DNA of 39,578 nt from Lachnospiraceae bacterium (lineage in GTDB: Bacteria; Bacillota; Clostridia; Lachnospirales; Lachnospiraceae): NCBI GenBank assembly GCA_014804785.1, contig JAAUZD010000044.1, positions 1-39,578 on the forward strand, in the 5' to 3' direction. This document shows positions 17,952-27,776 of the stretch, in pieces (the stretch's first letter is position 1; the number at the start of each line of letters is the position of its first letter). The position numbers and the translations under genes are program-made. The notes below the pieces were generated by a model. That model was not told the origin of the DNA and ran no database searches. It saw nothing but the letters and a program-made list of their open reading frames with translations.

Positions 17952-20042
17952 TTAGATTTGTGCAACGTCCTTCATGGAGAAACTCATTCTGCCCATCTTG
18001 TCTTTGCCAAGGCATACAACCCTTACCTTGTCGCCAAGTGTAAGCACATCTTCCACACGATTGATTCTCTCCTTTGCAATCTTTGAAATGTGAACCATTC
18101 CTTCTTTACCAGGCGCAAACTCGATAAATGCTCCAAATTCTTTAATACTTACCACAATTCCCTGGAAAACCTGTCCTTCCTGATAATCGGTGACAATGGT
18201 CTTGATATATTCTACGGCCTTGTCCATCATAGCAGCATCTGTACCGCATACAGATACCTTTCCATCATCTGTAATATCAATCTTGACACCAGTACGCGCA
18301 ATAATCTCATTGATCGTCTTTCCGCGCTGTCCCACTACATCACCAATCTTTTCAGGATCAATCTGAATGGAAATAATCTTCGGTGCGTAAGGTCCTACTT
18401 CCGGTCTAGGCGCTTCGATTGCTTTCTTCATACAATTATCCATAATGAATAATCTTGCCTCACGGCATCTTGCAATAGCGCCTTCCACGATAGGTCTGGT
18501 AAGACCATGGATCTTGATATCCATCTGGATTGCAGTAATACCTTCTGTGGTGCCTGTCACCTTAAAATCCATATCTCCGAAGAAATCTTCCAGTCCCTGG
18601 ATATCCGTAAGGAGAACAAAATCATCATCCGTATCTCCCGTAACGAGACCGCAGGAAATACCTGCAACCATCTTCTTAATGGGCACACCTGCCGCCATAA
18701 GTGACATACAGGATGCACAGGTAGATGCCATGGAGGTGGAACCGTTAGACTCAAAGGTCTCGGATACTGTACGGATTGCATAGGGGAATTCCTCTTCTGA
18801 AGGCAAAACAGGAATCAATGCTCTTTCAGCCAATGCTCCGTGACCGATTTCTCTTCTTCCCGGTCCTCTTGAGGGCTTTGTCTCTCCTACAGAATAGGAC
18901 GGGAAATTATAATGGTGCATGTAACGCTTGCTCACTTCATTTTCATCCAGACCGTCAATTCTCTGCTGCTCAGATAAAGGCGCCAGCGTACATACATTAC
19001 AAATCTGGGTCTGTCCACGGGTAAACATTGCGGAGCCATGTACTCTGGGAATAATGTCAACCTCTGCTGCAAGGGGACGAATCTGCGTGATTTCACGACC
19101 GTCAGGACGCTTATGATCCTTTAAGATCATCTTGCGCACGGTCTTCTTCTGGTACTGATAAATAGCTTCTCCGAGAACAGCCAGCCATTCTTCGTTTTCC
19201 GCAAATGCCTCTTCCAATTTTTCAGTAATATTCTTAATATTCTCTTCACGAACCTGCTTTTCATCTGTAAAAACAGCTTCTTCCATCTCAGCCGGGGGTA
19301 CGATTTCTTTAATGGCTGCAAAAAGTTCCTCCGGAACTGCACAGCTTATATACTCGTGTTTCTGTTTGCCGACTTCTGCCACAATCTGGTTGATAAAGGC
19401 AATGATTGTCTGATTGATTTCATGCGCCTTATAGATTGCTTCAATCATTTTATCTTCAGGGATTTCATTGGCACCTGCTTCAATCATGATGACTTTCTCT
19501 GAAGTAGATGCTACCGTAAGGTTAAGGTCGCCATTCTTCCACTGTTCCTGAGAAGGATTGACAACCAGTTCTCCATCCACCATACCCATCTGTGTCATGG
19601 CACAAGGACCGTCAAAAGGAATATCTGAAATGCAGGTTGCGATTGCTGCCCCTAGCATAGCCACCAATTCAGGACGGCACTCCGGATCCACACTCATGAC
19701 CATATTGTTTAAGGTCACATCATTTCTGTAATCTTTGGGGAATAAAGGACGCATCGGTCTGTCAATAACACGGCTCGTCAAAATAGCATTTTCGGAAGCC
19801 TTCCCCTCTCTTTTATTGAATCCTCCAGGAATTTTACCTACTGCGTATAACTTTTCTTCATACTCTACACTAAGGGGGAAAAAGTCGATTCCCTCTCTCG
19901 GCTTGTCTGATGCGGTTGCTGTGGATAATACAGTGGTATCACCATAATGCATGAACGCGCATCCATTTGCCTGCTTGCCCACTCTGTTCACATCAACCTT
20001 GAGCGTACGACCTGCAAGTTCCATTGAAAACGTCTTGTACAT
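17952..20042 (-). CDS. pnp: Polyribonucleotide nucleotidyltransferase (PNPase)
   Basis: PNPase is a trimeric phosphorolytic 3'-5' exoribonuclease. The 696 residues hold two RNase PH domains (the first from ELAGRTLKVDVNRVGKQANGC, the second with GRREIGHGALAERAL and GDTDDDFVLLTDIQG), a KH domain (KIGDVVGQRGKTINEIIARTG, about residues 565-585) and a C-terminal S1 domain (GIVVSIKEFGAFIEFAPGKEG). It follows rpsO, the common arrangement. A hairpin in its leader at 20069-20096 could be a control site. It ends in its own terminator. Confidence 0.98.
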   Translation of the reverse strand: MYKTFSMELAGRTLKVDVNRVGKQANGCAFMHYGDTTVLSTATASDKPREGIDFFPLSVEYEEKLYAVGKIPGGFNKREGKASENAILTSRVIDRPMRPLFPKDYRNDVTLNNMVMSVDPECRPELVAMLGAAIATCISDIPFDGPCAMTQMGMVDGELVVNPSQEQWKNGDLNLTVASTSEKVIMIEAGANEIPEDKMIEAIYKAHEINQTIIAFINQIVAEVGKQKHEYISCAVPEELFAAIKEIVPPAEMEEAVFTDEKQVREENIKNITEKLEEAFAENEEWLAVLGEAIYQYQKKTVRKMILKDHKRPDGREITQIRPLAAEVDIIPRVHGSAMFTRGQTQICNVCTLAPLSEQQRIDGLDENEVSKRYMHHYNFPSYSVGETKPSRGPGRREIGHGALAERALIPVLPSEEEFPYAIRTVSETFESNGSTSMASTCASCMSLMAAGVPIKKMVAGISCGLVTGDTDDDFVLLTDIQGLEDFFGDMDFKVTGTTEGITAIQMDIKIHGLTRPIVEGAIARCREARLFIMDNCMKKAIEAPRPEVGPYAPKIISIQIDPEKIGDVVGQRGKTINEIIARTGVKIDITDDGKVSVCGTDAAMMDKAVEYIKTIVTDYQEGQVFQGIVVSIKEFGAFIEFAPGKEGMVHISKIAKERINRVEDVLTLGDKVRVVCLGKDKMGRMSFSMKDVAQI

Positions 20043-20068
20043 AATCTCTCTCCTTTTCTTATCTTACC

Positions 20069-20096
20069 AGCCATTTCCCTTTTCCTCGGAATGGCT
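20069..20096 (-). promoter_or_regulatory. Leader hairpin upstream of pnp
   Basis: AGCCATT (20096-20090) pairs with AATGGCT (20075-20069) on the minus strand, with a CC/GG extension inside. It lies between the rpsO terminator and the pnp ATG, just before the GGAGAG ribosome binding site. Escherichia coli pnp is autoregulated through a leader stem cut by RNase III; whether this hairpin has a similar role is only a guess. Confidence 0.35.
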
Positions 20097-20103
20097 CATT
20101 GAA

Positions 20104-20143
20104 TTAAAAAGACGGAGTCCGATAAACCGGTATGCTCCGCCTT
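20104..20143 (-). terminator. Terminator of rpsO
   Basis: GGCGGAG (20141-20135) pairs with CTCCGTC (20117-20111) with one G-U, and an inner CCG/CGG helix extends it. Five T follow (20110-20106). It starts 16 bases after the rpsO stop and lies before pnp, so pnp transcription either reads through it or starts separately. Confidence 0.75.
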
Positions 20144-20156
20144 AAAACTGCCATCT

Positions 20157-20423
20157 TTACTTTCTAAGTCCCAGTTTCTCAATCAAAGCACGATATCTTT
20201 CAATATCTTTCCCTTTCAGATAATTAAGAAGACCACGTCTCTGACCAACCATCTTGAACATACCTCTTCTGGAATGATTGTCCTTGGGATGCTCTTTTAA
20301 ATGCTCTGTAAGTTCCTGGATTCTTGCTGATAATACTGCAATCTGTACTTCCGGTGAACCTGTATCACCTTCACTTCTTGCATATTCTTTCATAATTGCT
20401 GTTTTCTTTTCCTTAGAAATCAT
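20157..20423 (-). CDS. rpsO: Ribosomal protein S15
   Basis: S15 binds the three-way junction of 16S rRNA helices 20-22. The 88-residue protein shows all family blocks: [35 protein letters not shown] and [15 protein letters not shown], then [14 protein letters not shown] strong promoter and an approximately 85-base leader lie upstream, and a terminator and pnp follow. AGGAGG lies 7 bases before the ATG. Confidence 0.98.
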   Translation of the reverse strand: MISKEKKTAIMKEYARSEGDTGSPEVQIAVLSARIQELTEHLKEHPKDNHSRRGMFKMVGQRRGLLNYLKGKDIERYRALIEKLGLRK

Positions 20424-20452
20424 TGTGTTTCCTCCTTCTTTTTAAAACGCCT

Positions 20453-20514
20453 GATACTAAGAACCGGTCGGAGTGTCCAGAGTTCTGAGCAACGGCTAAA
20501 TCTCATACTAAAAC
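20453..20514 (-). promoter_or_regulatory. Structured rpsO leader (possible S15 autoregulation site)
   Basis: The untranslated leader contains a hairpin whose outer stem pairs CTCAGAAC with GTTCTTAG (eight positions, one mismatch) and an inner GGA/TCC stem, at about 20490-20457 on the minus strand. S15 represses its own synthesis through leader RNA structures in several bacteria, but these structures differ between lineages and I cannot match this one to a known class. The folding is seen; the function is inferred. Confidence 0.35.
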
Positions 20515-20543
20515 ATGATATCACAGCTCATACCGCTTGTAAA
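20515..20543 (-). promoter_or_regulatory. Sigma-A promoter of rpsO
   Basis: TTTACA (20543-20538) and TATCAT (20520-20515) are separated by exactly 17 bases on the minus strand. Both hexamers match the vegetative consensus at four or five of six positions. It lies 92 bases before the rpsO ATG, directly after the NlpC/P60 stop. Confidence 0.8.
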
Positions 20544-20552
20544 GAAATATTT

Positions 20553-21614
20553 TTAATCCTGCAAAATACGCACCATCCTGTAAGGTGTCCTATAATTATA
20601 AGCAGAAATCTTAATTCCCGTCTTAGGGCTGCTGGCATGAATCACCTGTCCGCCGCCGATATACAGTGCCACATGGTTGACCGTACCGCCCTTTGCATAA
20701 AATACCAAATCTCCCGGCTGCAGTTCGGATGCACTGATGCTTGTCCCCATATTTGCCTGTGCTCTGGAAGAGTGAGGCAGTGAAACCCCGTACTTTGCAA
20801 ACACACTGAGAACAAAGCCAGAACAGTCTGCACCATTCGTCAGACTGGTGCCTCCCCACACATAAGGATTTCCCAAAAACTGTTTTGCATACTGACATAA
20901 ATCTACCCGGACATCGGAAACACCCTGACCATACAACAACTCTGTCATGGTAATTGCCGTTTCCAGATCGGACTTCACCTCCACATAATCGGCGGACACA
21001 TAAACTTCTTCGTCATCCAGATAAACCTTGATCCAGCCGTCATCCTGAATCTCTACAATATCAAGCGCCTCTCCCGAAGCCACCTGAGTAACGATTTCCG
21101 CATCTGTACTGGGATATTCCCTGATATTCAGTCCGTCCGCAGTTGCCACTGCCAGCGCCGATGCCAATTCCTCGCCTTTCTTTTTTGCCTCATATCCGGT
21201 GAGCAGATATTCTTCCTTTACATATCCCTCCACCTTTCCGGAAGTGATATGTGCCCAGCCATTTTCACTGCTTACGATTTCACAGGCTGCATTCTTCGGC
21301 AGCTTTCCCACCAATTTGCCTGACTCATCAGGCTCTTGTCGTATATTTAAATTGTTTTCTTCCACGTTGCAGATTCCAAGGTGAGTATATCCCCAAAGTG
21401 CGCCCTCCGCATTCCTTGCAATCTCCATATATTCCACTTTTGTAAGCGGCGAGATAAATAAATCTCCCACTCCGGCTGTCAACAGCCCGTCTGTATCGTT
21501 AATTGTCTTTAATCTATTTTCATCATTGATTTCTGCTGCAAATGTGTTGAAAGGCTTCCCCAGCGTCATTAAGGATGCGAGAATGCAGACACCGCATATC
21601 ATCTGTCTTTTCAT
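20553..21614 (-). CDS. Secreted NlpC/P60 cell-wall peptidase with two SH3 domains
   Basis: The 353-residue protein has an N-terminal signal peptide (about 1-27, ending FNTFAAE), two bacterial SH3 domains (about 82-140 and 155-213, each with NLNIR/GLNIR starts) that bind cell wall, and a C-terminal NlpC/P60 domain (240-353). The catalytic residues are Cys264 (ADCSGF), His314 (NHVALYIG) and His326 (VIHAS). Such enzymes cut gamma-D-glutamyl bonds in peptidoglycan stem peptides. A near-consensus promoter and a WalR-like operator precede it, fitting control by the WalRK wall-stress system. It interrupts the ribF-rpsO neighbourhood and has its own promoter. Confidence 0.93.
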   Translation of the reverse strand: MKRQMICGVCILASLMTLGKPFNTFAAEINDENRLKTINDTDGLLTAGVGDLFISPLTKVEYMEIARNAEGALWGYTHLGICNVEENNLNIRQEPDESGKLVGKLPKNAACEIVSSENGWAHITSGKVEGYVKEEYLLTGYEAKKKGEELASALAVATADGLNIREYPSTDAEIVTQVASGEALDIVEIQDDGWIKVYLDDEEVYVSADYVEVKSDLETAITMTELLYGQGVSDVRVDLCQYAKQFLGNPYVWGGTSLTNGADCSGFVLSVFAKYGVSLPHSSRAQANMGTSISASELQPGDLVFYAKGGTVNHVALYIGGGQVIHASSPKTGIKISAYNYRTPYRMVRILQD

Positions 21615-21632
21615 ATTGGTCCTCCCAAAGTT

Positions 21633-21649
21633 GTTACAAAATTGTTACA
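21633..21649 (-). promoter_or_regulatory. WalR-type operator before the NlpC/P60 gene
   Basis: The minus strand carries TGTAAC (21649-21644), five bases, then TGTAAC (21638-21633). This fits the WalR (YycF) binding consensus of two TGTWAH half-sites five bases apart. The site lies between the -10 box and the start codon, at about +8 to +24, a position more typical of repression than activation. The repeat is seen directly; WalR binding is inferred. Confidence 0.6.
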
Positions 21650-21663
21650 ATTCCAACATGGCT

Positions 21664-21692
21664 ATTATAACAAGTAAGCATTGGGATGTCAA
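21664..21692 (-). promoter_or_regulatory. Consensus sigma-A promoter of the NlpC/P60 gene
   Basis: TTGACA (21692-21687) and TATAAT (21669-21664) are a perfect match to both vegetative hexamers with the ideal 17-base spacing. The -35 box overlaps the last codons of ribF. A transcript would start near 21657, just upstream of the paired TGTAAC repeats. Confidence 0.92.
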
Positions 21693-22606
21693 CCATGGAA
21701 TTGCCTTCCTTCTGCAATGTCCCTTTCCATCTGCTTTTTCAGTTCCTGCACATTTGTGAACTTTTGTTCCGGTCTTTTAAATTGTAATAATTCCGTCACA
21801 ATTTCTTTTCCATACATATCCCTGTCAAAGTCATACAGGTACGTCTCTACACTGATTTCACTGGTTGCATTTACTGTGGGCTTGTACCCGATATTGGTGA
21901 TTCCCGGATAAATACAATTTTCATAAAGTACTTTGGAGTAATAAACACCTTTGGGCGGCAGCAGCTTTTCCTTTACCGGATAAAGATTTAAGGTTGGCAT
22001 TCCGATCCTTCTCCCTAATCTGTTTCCTTCTTCCACCCGCCCCTCAAAACTGTAATATCTGCCAAGAAGTTCACAGGCAAGAATCATATCTCCCCTTTCC
22101 ACTGCTTCTCTTACAAAGGTGGAACTAATCTCTCTGTCTTTGTAAAAAACTTTATTGATAATCTGCACCTTATAACCAAGTGCTTCTGCCATTTTGATTA
22201 ACAGTTCCTTATTTCCCATTCCTTTATATCCAAAGGACAGGTCTTCTCCTGCCGCAATGTAGCCTGCATGCATTTGCTTTACGAGAATTTTCTCCACAAA
22301 CTCTTCCGGATTTGTGGCGGCAGTTTCCAAATTTAACGGAAACTCAATTAAAATATCTATTCCCAACTCTTCAAATAGCTTTCTTTTTTCGTATCGCGTG
22401 GTCAGTTCCGCTTTTGGTCCTTGACCGAAAAAAACAGATGCAGAAGGGAAAAAGGTAAACACCACCGCCAGCATTCCCTGTTCCTTCTGCTTCAGAATAT
22501 GCGAAAGAAGCTGTATGTGTCCTTTATGAATGCCATCAAATTTTCCGATTGCAACGGCAGTCATCTTATCTATATGAAATTCAGTTGTATCGTGAATAAT
22601 TTCCAT
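21689..22606 (-). CDS. ribF: Bifunctional riboflavin kinase/FMN adenylyltransferase
   Basis: RibF makes FMN from riboflavin and then FAD. The N-terminal nucleotidyltransferase domain has AIGKFDGIHKGHIQLL at residues 19-34 and the family SFVREAV segment near 160. The C-terminal flavokinase domain has GRRIGMPTLNL and PPKGVYYSKV then GITNIGYKPTV. The 305-residue length is standard. It follows truB by 17 bases, the common Firmicute order truB-ribF-rpsO, here with an NlpC/P60 gene inserted before rpsO. Confidence 0.97.
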   Translation of the reverse strand: MEIIHDTTEFHIDKMTAVAIGKFDGIHKGHIQLLSHILKQKEQGMLAVVFTFFPSASVFFGQGPKAELTTRYEKRKLFEELGIDILIEFPLNLETAATNPEEFVEKILVKQMHAGYIAAGEDLSFGYKGMGNKELLIKMAEALGYKVQIINKVFYKDREISSTFVREAVERGDMILACELLGRYYSFEGRVEEGNRLGRRIGMPTLNLYPVKEKLLPPKGVYYSKVLYENCIYPGITNIGYKPTVNATSEISVETYLYDFDRDMYGKEIVTELLQFKRPEQKFTNVQELKKQMERDIAEGRQFHG

Positions 22607-22623
22607 AGTCGATTACCTGCTCG

Positions 22624-23526
22624 TCAGACAAAGAACATTTTAACCGGTGAGAAAAGTCTCCGTCTCTTCTCGTAACGATAGATCCCAAAAAAAATGTTCT
22701 GGTGGCTGTATACCCGGATTTCTTTTCCGTCAGGAATTTCTCCTGTCTCCTGCTCGAAATCCTCTTTTCTCAACTGGTTTCCGTTTTGAATCACTTTATG
22801 GGAACTTTCTTTTACAATCAGCGCCGGGTAAGCTTCAAACATCTTTTCCACCGGGACGATTGCATCAGAAAGAATCCCCTGATGGGATAAGTTTTGTAGC
22901 TCGTCCAATGTATATGCCTTTTCTATCTCAAATTCACCTACTCTTGACCGGATCAGCTTCGTCATCACTGCGCCGCATCCAAGCTGCTCGCCAATGTCAT
23001 TGCACAATGTTCTGATGTAGGTGCCTTTAGAACATTCCACTTTAAAAACATAGTCTGGATGCTCTTCTTTTAAAATTTCAATTGCATACACTGTAATCGG
23101 TCTTGCCGCCCGCTCCACCTCTTTGCCTTCTCTGGCAAGTTCGTAAAGCTTCTTCCCATTTACTTTTAAAGCGGAATACATAGGCGGTATCTGCATGGAT
23201 TCGCCAAGAAAAGATAAGATGGCATTCTTTACTTTGGACGGAGAAACCAATACTTCTCTCTCTTCTAAAATCTTTCCGGAAATATCCTGCGTATCTGTCA
23301 CCATCCCCAGACGAAGCGAGGCAATATATTCCTTTCGCCTGTCCGTCAGCATATCGCAAAGTCTGGTACCGTTCCCTAGGCATACAGGAAGAACCCCTAC
23401 CGCATCCGGGTCAAGGGTTCCTGTATGTCCGATCTTTTTTTGTCCGCAAATGCCTCGAAGCCTTGCAACCACATCATGGGAAGTATAGCCGGCTTCTTTA
23501 TACACATTTATAATTCCATGGTACAT
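22624..23526 (-). CDS. truB: tRNA pseudouridine-55 synthase
   Basis: TruB makes pseudouridine 55 in the T-loop of tRNAs. The catalytic Asp39 lies in GHTGTLDPDAVGVLP, and further family motifs are RKEYIASLRLG, PPMYSALKVNGKKLYELAREG and SKGTYIRTLCNDIG. The 300-residue length is typical. It lies 31 bases after the DHH phosphoesterase gene and before ribF. Confidence 0.97.
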   Translation of the reverse strand: MYHGIINVYKEAGYTSHDVVARLRGICGQKKIGHTGTLDPDAVGVLPVCLGNGTRLCDMLTDRRKEYIASLRLGMVTDTQDISGKILEEREVLVSPSKVKNAILSFLGESMQIPPMYSALKVNGKKLYELAREGKEVERAARPITVYAIEILKEEHPDYVFKVECSKGTYIRTLCNDIGEQLGCGAVMTKLIRSRVGEFEIEKAYTLDELQNLSHQGILSDAIVPVEKMFEAYPALIVKESSHKVIQNGNQLRKEDFEQETGEIPDGKEIRVYSHQNIFFGIYRYEKRRRLFSPVKMFFV

Positions 23527-23557
23527 TTTATTAACATTCCTTTTATGCTTTTAACTG

Positions 23558-24505
23558 TCACAGCTGTTCTGCAATCTGTGCAGATAAATTATTGACAATG
23601 TCGTGAAAGGTTCCCTGCATGGTGACTCCCGCTGCCCTTACATGACCGCCGCCTCCAAAGAAAGCCGCCACCTTCGCCACGTCTACCTTTCCATTAGAGC
23701 GCAGACTTACTTTATACTCTAAGGTATCTGTCTGATACATAAAGATTGCACATTCAACACCTTTGGTATTTCGCAGCTGACTCACGATTCCCTCAAGATC
23801 GTGAGGCTCTGCATCATAAAAGTTCATCGTCTTTTTATCCACCATGCTGACGATGCATCTGCCATTCATAAATACAATACTTTCAAGGAGCGCCCTGCCA
23901 AGTATCTGGTTCTGCAGGTAGGTCTTTTCATAAAAGGTTTTGTCTATCAATTTGGGGAAATCAAAGCCATAAGATATCAACTCTGCCGCTGCCTTCAAAG
24001 TCGATGGGGCAGTATTGGAATACTGGAACACCCCTGTATCATGTATAATCCCTATATACAGTGCTTTGGCAATCTCCTCATCCAGTAGAGACTTATCAGC
24101 AATCACATCATAAATAAGTTCGCTGGTGGAACTAGCCTCCGGCATAATATAATTCACATCCCCGCACCCTTTGTTGCTGATATGGTGGTCGATATTGATT
24201 TTTTTCGCTGCTTCGTCAAAATATTTTTCTGCTTCTCCGAGACGATCCTTTGCTGTATCCAGCGCAAAGAAAACATCGAACTCCTTTACATCGGAAACAA
24301 AATCTGTATGTATCTCATCTATTCCTTTGACACAGGAAAAAACATCCGCCGGTTTTTCAATCATCACCTGTATCTTTGCATCAGGGCATACCTTTTTTAA
24401 ATACAGGTAAAGCCCCATAACAGACCCGACACAGTCTCCATCGGGTCTTATGTGGCCGCTGATACCAATGGTCGCAGCACTTTTTACTTCTTCATATATA
24501 TCCAT
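23558..24505 (-). CDS. nrnA: DHH/DHHA1 phosphoesterase (NrnA-type oligoribonuclease/pAp phosphatase)
   Basis: NrnA-type enzymes degrade short oligonucleotides and 3'-phosphoadenosine 5'-phosphate. The DHH motif is at residues 106-108 (NIDHHISN), with upstream GHIRPDGDCVGSV and FALDTAK metal-binding motifs, and the DHHA1 end has FGGGGHVRAAGV. I chose the ATG at 24505 (315 residues) with GGAG 6 bases upstream; a TTG at 24517 overlaps that site, and ATG 24508 is too close to it. It lies between rbfA and truB, a usual place in Firmicutes. Confidence 0.92.
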   Translation of the reverse strand: MDIYEEVKSAATIGISGHIRPDGDCVGSVMGLYLYLKKVCPDAKIQVMIEKPADVFSCVKGIDEIHTDFVSDVKEFDVFFALDTAKDRLGEAEKYFDEAAKKINIDHHISNKGCGDVNYIMPEASSTSELIYDVIADKSLLDEEIAKALYIGIIHDTGVFQYSNTAPSTLKAAAELISYGFDFPKLIDKTFYEKTYLQNQILGRALLESIVFMNGRCIVSMVDKKTMNFYDAEPHDLEGIVSQLRNTKGVECAIFMYQTDTLEYKVSLRSNGKVDVAKVAAFFGGGGHVRAAGVTMQGTFHDIVNNLSAQIAEQL

Positions 24506-24545
24506 CATACTCTCCAATTGCCATCACATTCTTTGTTAACATCGT

Positions 24546-24908
24546 TTACTCTTCCTGACTGCGATTCACCTCATCAATCAGTCTGGACATTTTTACTCCG
24601 TAAGCAATGGACTGATCCACAATGAAACGGATTTCCGGTGTATTCCTCAAATTAACCCGCCTTGCAAGTTCTTTTCTGATATATCCTTCCGCACTTTTCA
24701 GTCCCTCCAGCGTATCTCTCTGGACGGTTTCATCTCCATAAACACTGATCCATGCTTTACAAGTTTTCAAATCAGGCGCTACTTCTACAGAAACCACAGA
24801 GGTGAGAGGACCAACTCTCGGATCCTTCAAATCGCCTCTTATGATTTCTGCTAATACTCTCTGCACCTCCCCGTTAATCCGGGTATTTTTCATACTGTTT
24901 TTTCTCAC
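24546..24908 (-). CDS. rbfA: 30S ribosome-binding factor A
   Basis: RbfA is a KH-fold assembly factor that binds the 30S subunit and helps 16S rRNA 5'-end maturation. The 120-residue protein has [29 protein letters not shown] split over its first half and [20 protein letters not shown] at the end. I keep the GTG start at 24908: GGAGG lies 7 bases upstream, and the GTGA overlaps the infB stop, suggesting coupled translation. Confidence 0.95.
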   Translation of the reverse strand: MRKNSMKNTRINGEVQRVLAEIIRGDLKDPRVGPLTSVVSVEVAPDLKTCKAWISVYGDETVQRDTLEGLKSAEGYIRKELARRVNLRNTPEIRFIVDQSIAYGVKMSRLIDEVNRSQEE

Positions 24909-27754
24909 CTGGGAACCTCCACCATAATATATGCCTCTACAATGTCAAGCTCCTGCATCTGATCGAATCCTTCGAACACAAGACCGCATTCAAACCCGGC
25001 CTTCACTTCCTTCACATCATCTTTAAAACGTTTCAGGGAAGCAAGTGCGCCTTCGTAAATCTGATCTCCTTCTCTGGTAATACGTACCTTACAGTCTCTC
25101 TGGAACACACCGTCAAGCACATAAGACCCTGCAATATTGCCTACTGCTGAAGCCTTAAAGATCTGCCTTACTTCCGCATGACCGATTACCTTTTCTTCAA
25201 AAACAGGATCCAGCATACCCTTCATGGCTGCCTCGATGTCCTCAATTGCCTGATAAATAACCTTGTAGAGTCTGATATCAACGCCTTCCCGCTCAGCAAT
25301 AGCCTTCGCCATAGCGTCAGGGCGGACATTGAATCCAATGATAATTGCTGCTGATGCTGAGGCAAGTGATACATCCGATTCGTTGATAGCGCCTACGCCG
25401 CCATGAATACATTTTACAACTACTTCCTCATTGGAAAGCTTCATAAGGCTCTGCTTAACAGCCTCCACACTTCCCTGTACATCCGCTTTTACGATAATGT
25501 TCAGTTCCTTCAGATTACCTGCCTGAATCTGGCTGAAGAGGTCATCAAGAGACATCTTTGCCTTTGTCTCTTCCAGCATCTTTTCCTTATTCTGGGCAAG
25601 ATAAGTTTCTGCATAGGATTTCGCTGTCTTGTCATTTTCATGGGCAATGAATACTTCTCCGGCGCTGGGCACATCGGAAAGTCCCAGAATTTCCACTGGA
25701 GTAGACGGAAGCGCTTCCTTTACCCTTCTTCCCTTATCGTCTATCATGGCTCTTACCTTGCCATGGCTGGCGCCTGCGGAGATAAAATCACCCACATGAA
25801 GGGTACCCTTCTGTACCAATACAGTGGCAACAGGACCTCTTCCTTTATCTAGTTCCGCCTCTATCACAAGACCTCTTGCCCTTCTGTCGGGATTTGCCTT
25901 AAGTTCCAGAATTTCTGCTGTGAGCAGAATCGTTTCAAGCAGCGTTTCAATACCTTCTCCCGACTTGGCAGATACCGGTACAAATTCAGTGCTTCCGCCC
26001 CAATCTACCGGAATAAGCTCATACTCCGTCATTTCCTGCTTTACTCTATCAATGTTTGCTCCCGGCTTATCAATTTTGTTTACCGCAACAATGATTTCAA
26101 TTCCTGCTGCTTTGGCATGGTTGATTGCCTCCACAGTCTGAGGCATAACACCATCATCCGCCGCTACAACTAAAATTGCGATATCCGTAGAATTCGCACC
26201 ACGCATACGCATTGCCGTAAACGCCTCATGTCCGGGTGTATCCAGGAAGGTAATGGACTGACCATTAACATTTACAGTATACGCACCTATGTGCTGTGTA
26301 ATACCTCCTGCTTCCTTATCCGTTACATTTGTTTTACGGATGGCATCCAAAAGGGAAGTTTTACCATGGTCAACATGCCCCATAACGCAGATAACGGGAG
26401 GTCTGTTTTCCATTTTTTCTGCTTCCTCTTCCTCTTCCCGCAGAAGTTCCTCAATGACATCCACTTTTTCTTCTTTTTCACAGATAATCTCATATTCAAT
26501 GGCAATGTTCTCTGCATCTTCAAATGAAATTTCTGAGTTGACCGTTACAATCTGTCCCTGCAAAAACAGTTTCTTGATAATGACAGAAGGCTGCAGCTTC
26601 ATCTTATCTGCCAATTCCTTGATTGTAAGAGAGTCCGGGATTGTGATGACCTTAATCTGTTCCTCCACCACTTCCTCCACTTTCTTTTCAGGCTTAATGA
26701 ATCTGCCCGCTTTATTTTTGTTCTTTACCGCTGCCTCATCATCCTCGTAGATAAAGTCTTTCTTAGACTTCTTATCTCTCTCCTGACCCATTCTGCGCTT
26801 TTCATCATCTCTGCGCTTTTCGTCCTTAATCGGGGCCTCCGGAGCGAAACTCTTACCTGGCTTTTCAGGCCGTTTAAATCTATTATCCTGCCCTTGAACG
26901 CTTCTCTCATTGCGGTTATTATTGTTACCAGGTCTGTTATGATTCCGGTCAGTGTTATTACCCTTAAAATCGTTCCTGCCACCCTGATTACCTGAACGAT
27001 TAGCGCCTTCAGATCTGCGGGTGTTGTTTCTTTCATTCCTTTCGCCCTGATTGTTTCCAGAATTTCCCTGAGTTCTCTCATTTTTCTGATACCTTTCATC
27101 CCTTGGAGCCGCCGGGCGCACATTATTTTCCTTCACAGCAGGCGCCTGCTTTTCTGTATCTTCCACAGGGGGCTTCGCTTGAGCTGCCTGTGCATTTTTT
27201 GCTGCCAGTCTTTCGCTCTCCATCCTTCTCGCATTCTGCTTGAAATCAACCTGCGTTGTCTCCGGCATAGAAGGTGCTGTAAGCGGACGGATGATCTTAT
27301 GATGCGTCTCCTGCGCTCTGCCCTGATTTTGCCGATTCCCATTCCCCGGTCTGTTATTTCCCTGCGACGGGCGTCTGTCATTTCCCTGACGCTGTCCTGG
27401 AATATTACTATTATGCGGATTACTTACAAATATGATTTTCTTTTTCTTTTTTGGTGCCTCCCCTGCATTCTGTGCAGGTTTTGCTTCCCTATTTTCTTTG
27501 TCTGTACTCTTCTTCTCTTCCACTGCTGATTTTTCCGCCTTTTTTTCTTCCGTCCTGACTGCCGGCTCAACTGGAGCTGCCTTCCCATCTGCTTCTTCTT
27601 TTCCAAAAGCTTTCCTTACCATGTCAGCAACGTCTTCTTCTATAGAACTCTGTGGTGCCTTTACTTCAATTCCTTTATTTTGGAGAAAAGCAATAATCTC
27701 TTTACTTTGCTTTTCCAATTCTTTTGCAATTTCATGCACTTTTATTTTGGCCAT
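24905..27754 (-). CDS. infB: Translation initiation factor IF-2
   Basis: IF-2 is the GTPase that delivers initiator tRNA. The 949-residue protein has a short N-terminal IF2N domain (about 1-50), a long low-complexity region rich in Asn, Arg, Gly, Gln and charged residues (about 55-350), and a second IF2N domain (about 365-425). The G domain follows with GHVDHGKT near 455-462, DTPGHEAF and NKIDKP, then domains II-IV. The long linker explains the many shadow frames here. It follows ylxQ by 22 bases and overlaps rbfA. Confidence 0.98.
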   Translation of the reverse strand: MAKIKVHEIAKELEKQSKEIIAFLQNKGIEVKAPQSSIEEDVADMVRKAFGKEEADGKAAPVEPAVRTEEKKAEKSAVEEKKSTDKENREAKPAQNAGEAPKKKKKIIFVSNPHNSNIPGQRQGNDRRPSQGNNRPGNGNRQNQGRAQETHHKIIRPLTAPSMPETTQVDFKQNARRMESERLAAKNAQAAQAKPPVEDTEKQAPAVKENNVRPAAPRDERYQKNERTQGNSGNNQGERNERNNTRRSEGANRSGNQGGRNDFKGNNTDRNHNRPGNNNNRNERSVQGQDNRFKRPEKPGKSFAPEAPIKDEKRRDDEKRRMGQERDKKSKKDFIYEDDEAAVKNKNKAGRFIKPEKKVEEVVEEQIKVITIPDSLTIKELADKMKLQPSVIIKKLFLQGQIVTVNSEISFEDAENIAIEYEIICEKEEKVDVIEELLREEEEEAEKMENRPPVICVMGHVDHGKTSLLDAIRKTNVTDKEAGGITQHIGAYTVNVNGQSITFLDTPGHEAFTAMRMRGANSTDIAILVVAADDGVMPQTVEAINHAKAAGIEIIVAVNKIDKPGANIDRVKQEMTEYELIPVDWGGSTEFVPVSAKSGEGIETLLETILLTAEILELKANPDRRARGLVIEAELDKGRGPVATVLVQKGTLHVGDFISAGASHGKVRAMIDDKGRRVKEALPSTPVEILGLSDVPSAGEVFIAHENDKTAKSYAETYLAQNKEKMLEETKAKMSLDDLFSQIQAGNLKELNIIVKADVQGSVEAVKQSLMKLSNEEVVVKCIHGGVGAINESDVSLASASAAIIIGFNVRPDAMAKAIAEREGVDIRLYKVIYQAIEDIEAAMKGMLDPVFEEKVIGHAEVRQIFKASAVGNIAGSYVLDGVFQRDCKVRITREGDQIYEGALASLKRFKDDVKEVKAGFECGLVFEGFDQMQELDIVEAYIMVEVPR

Positions 27755-27776
27755 TCTATTACCTCCGTCTTAATTC

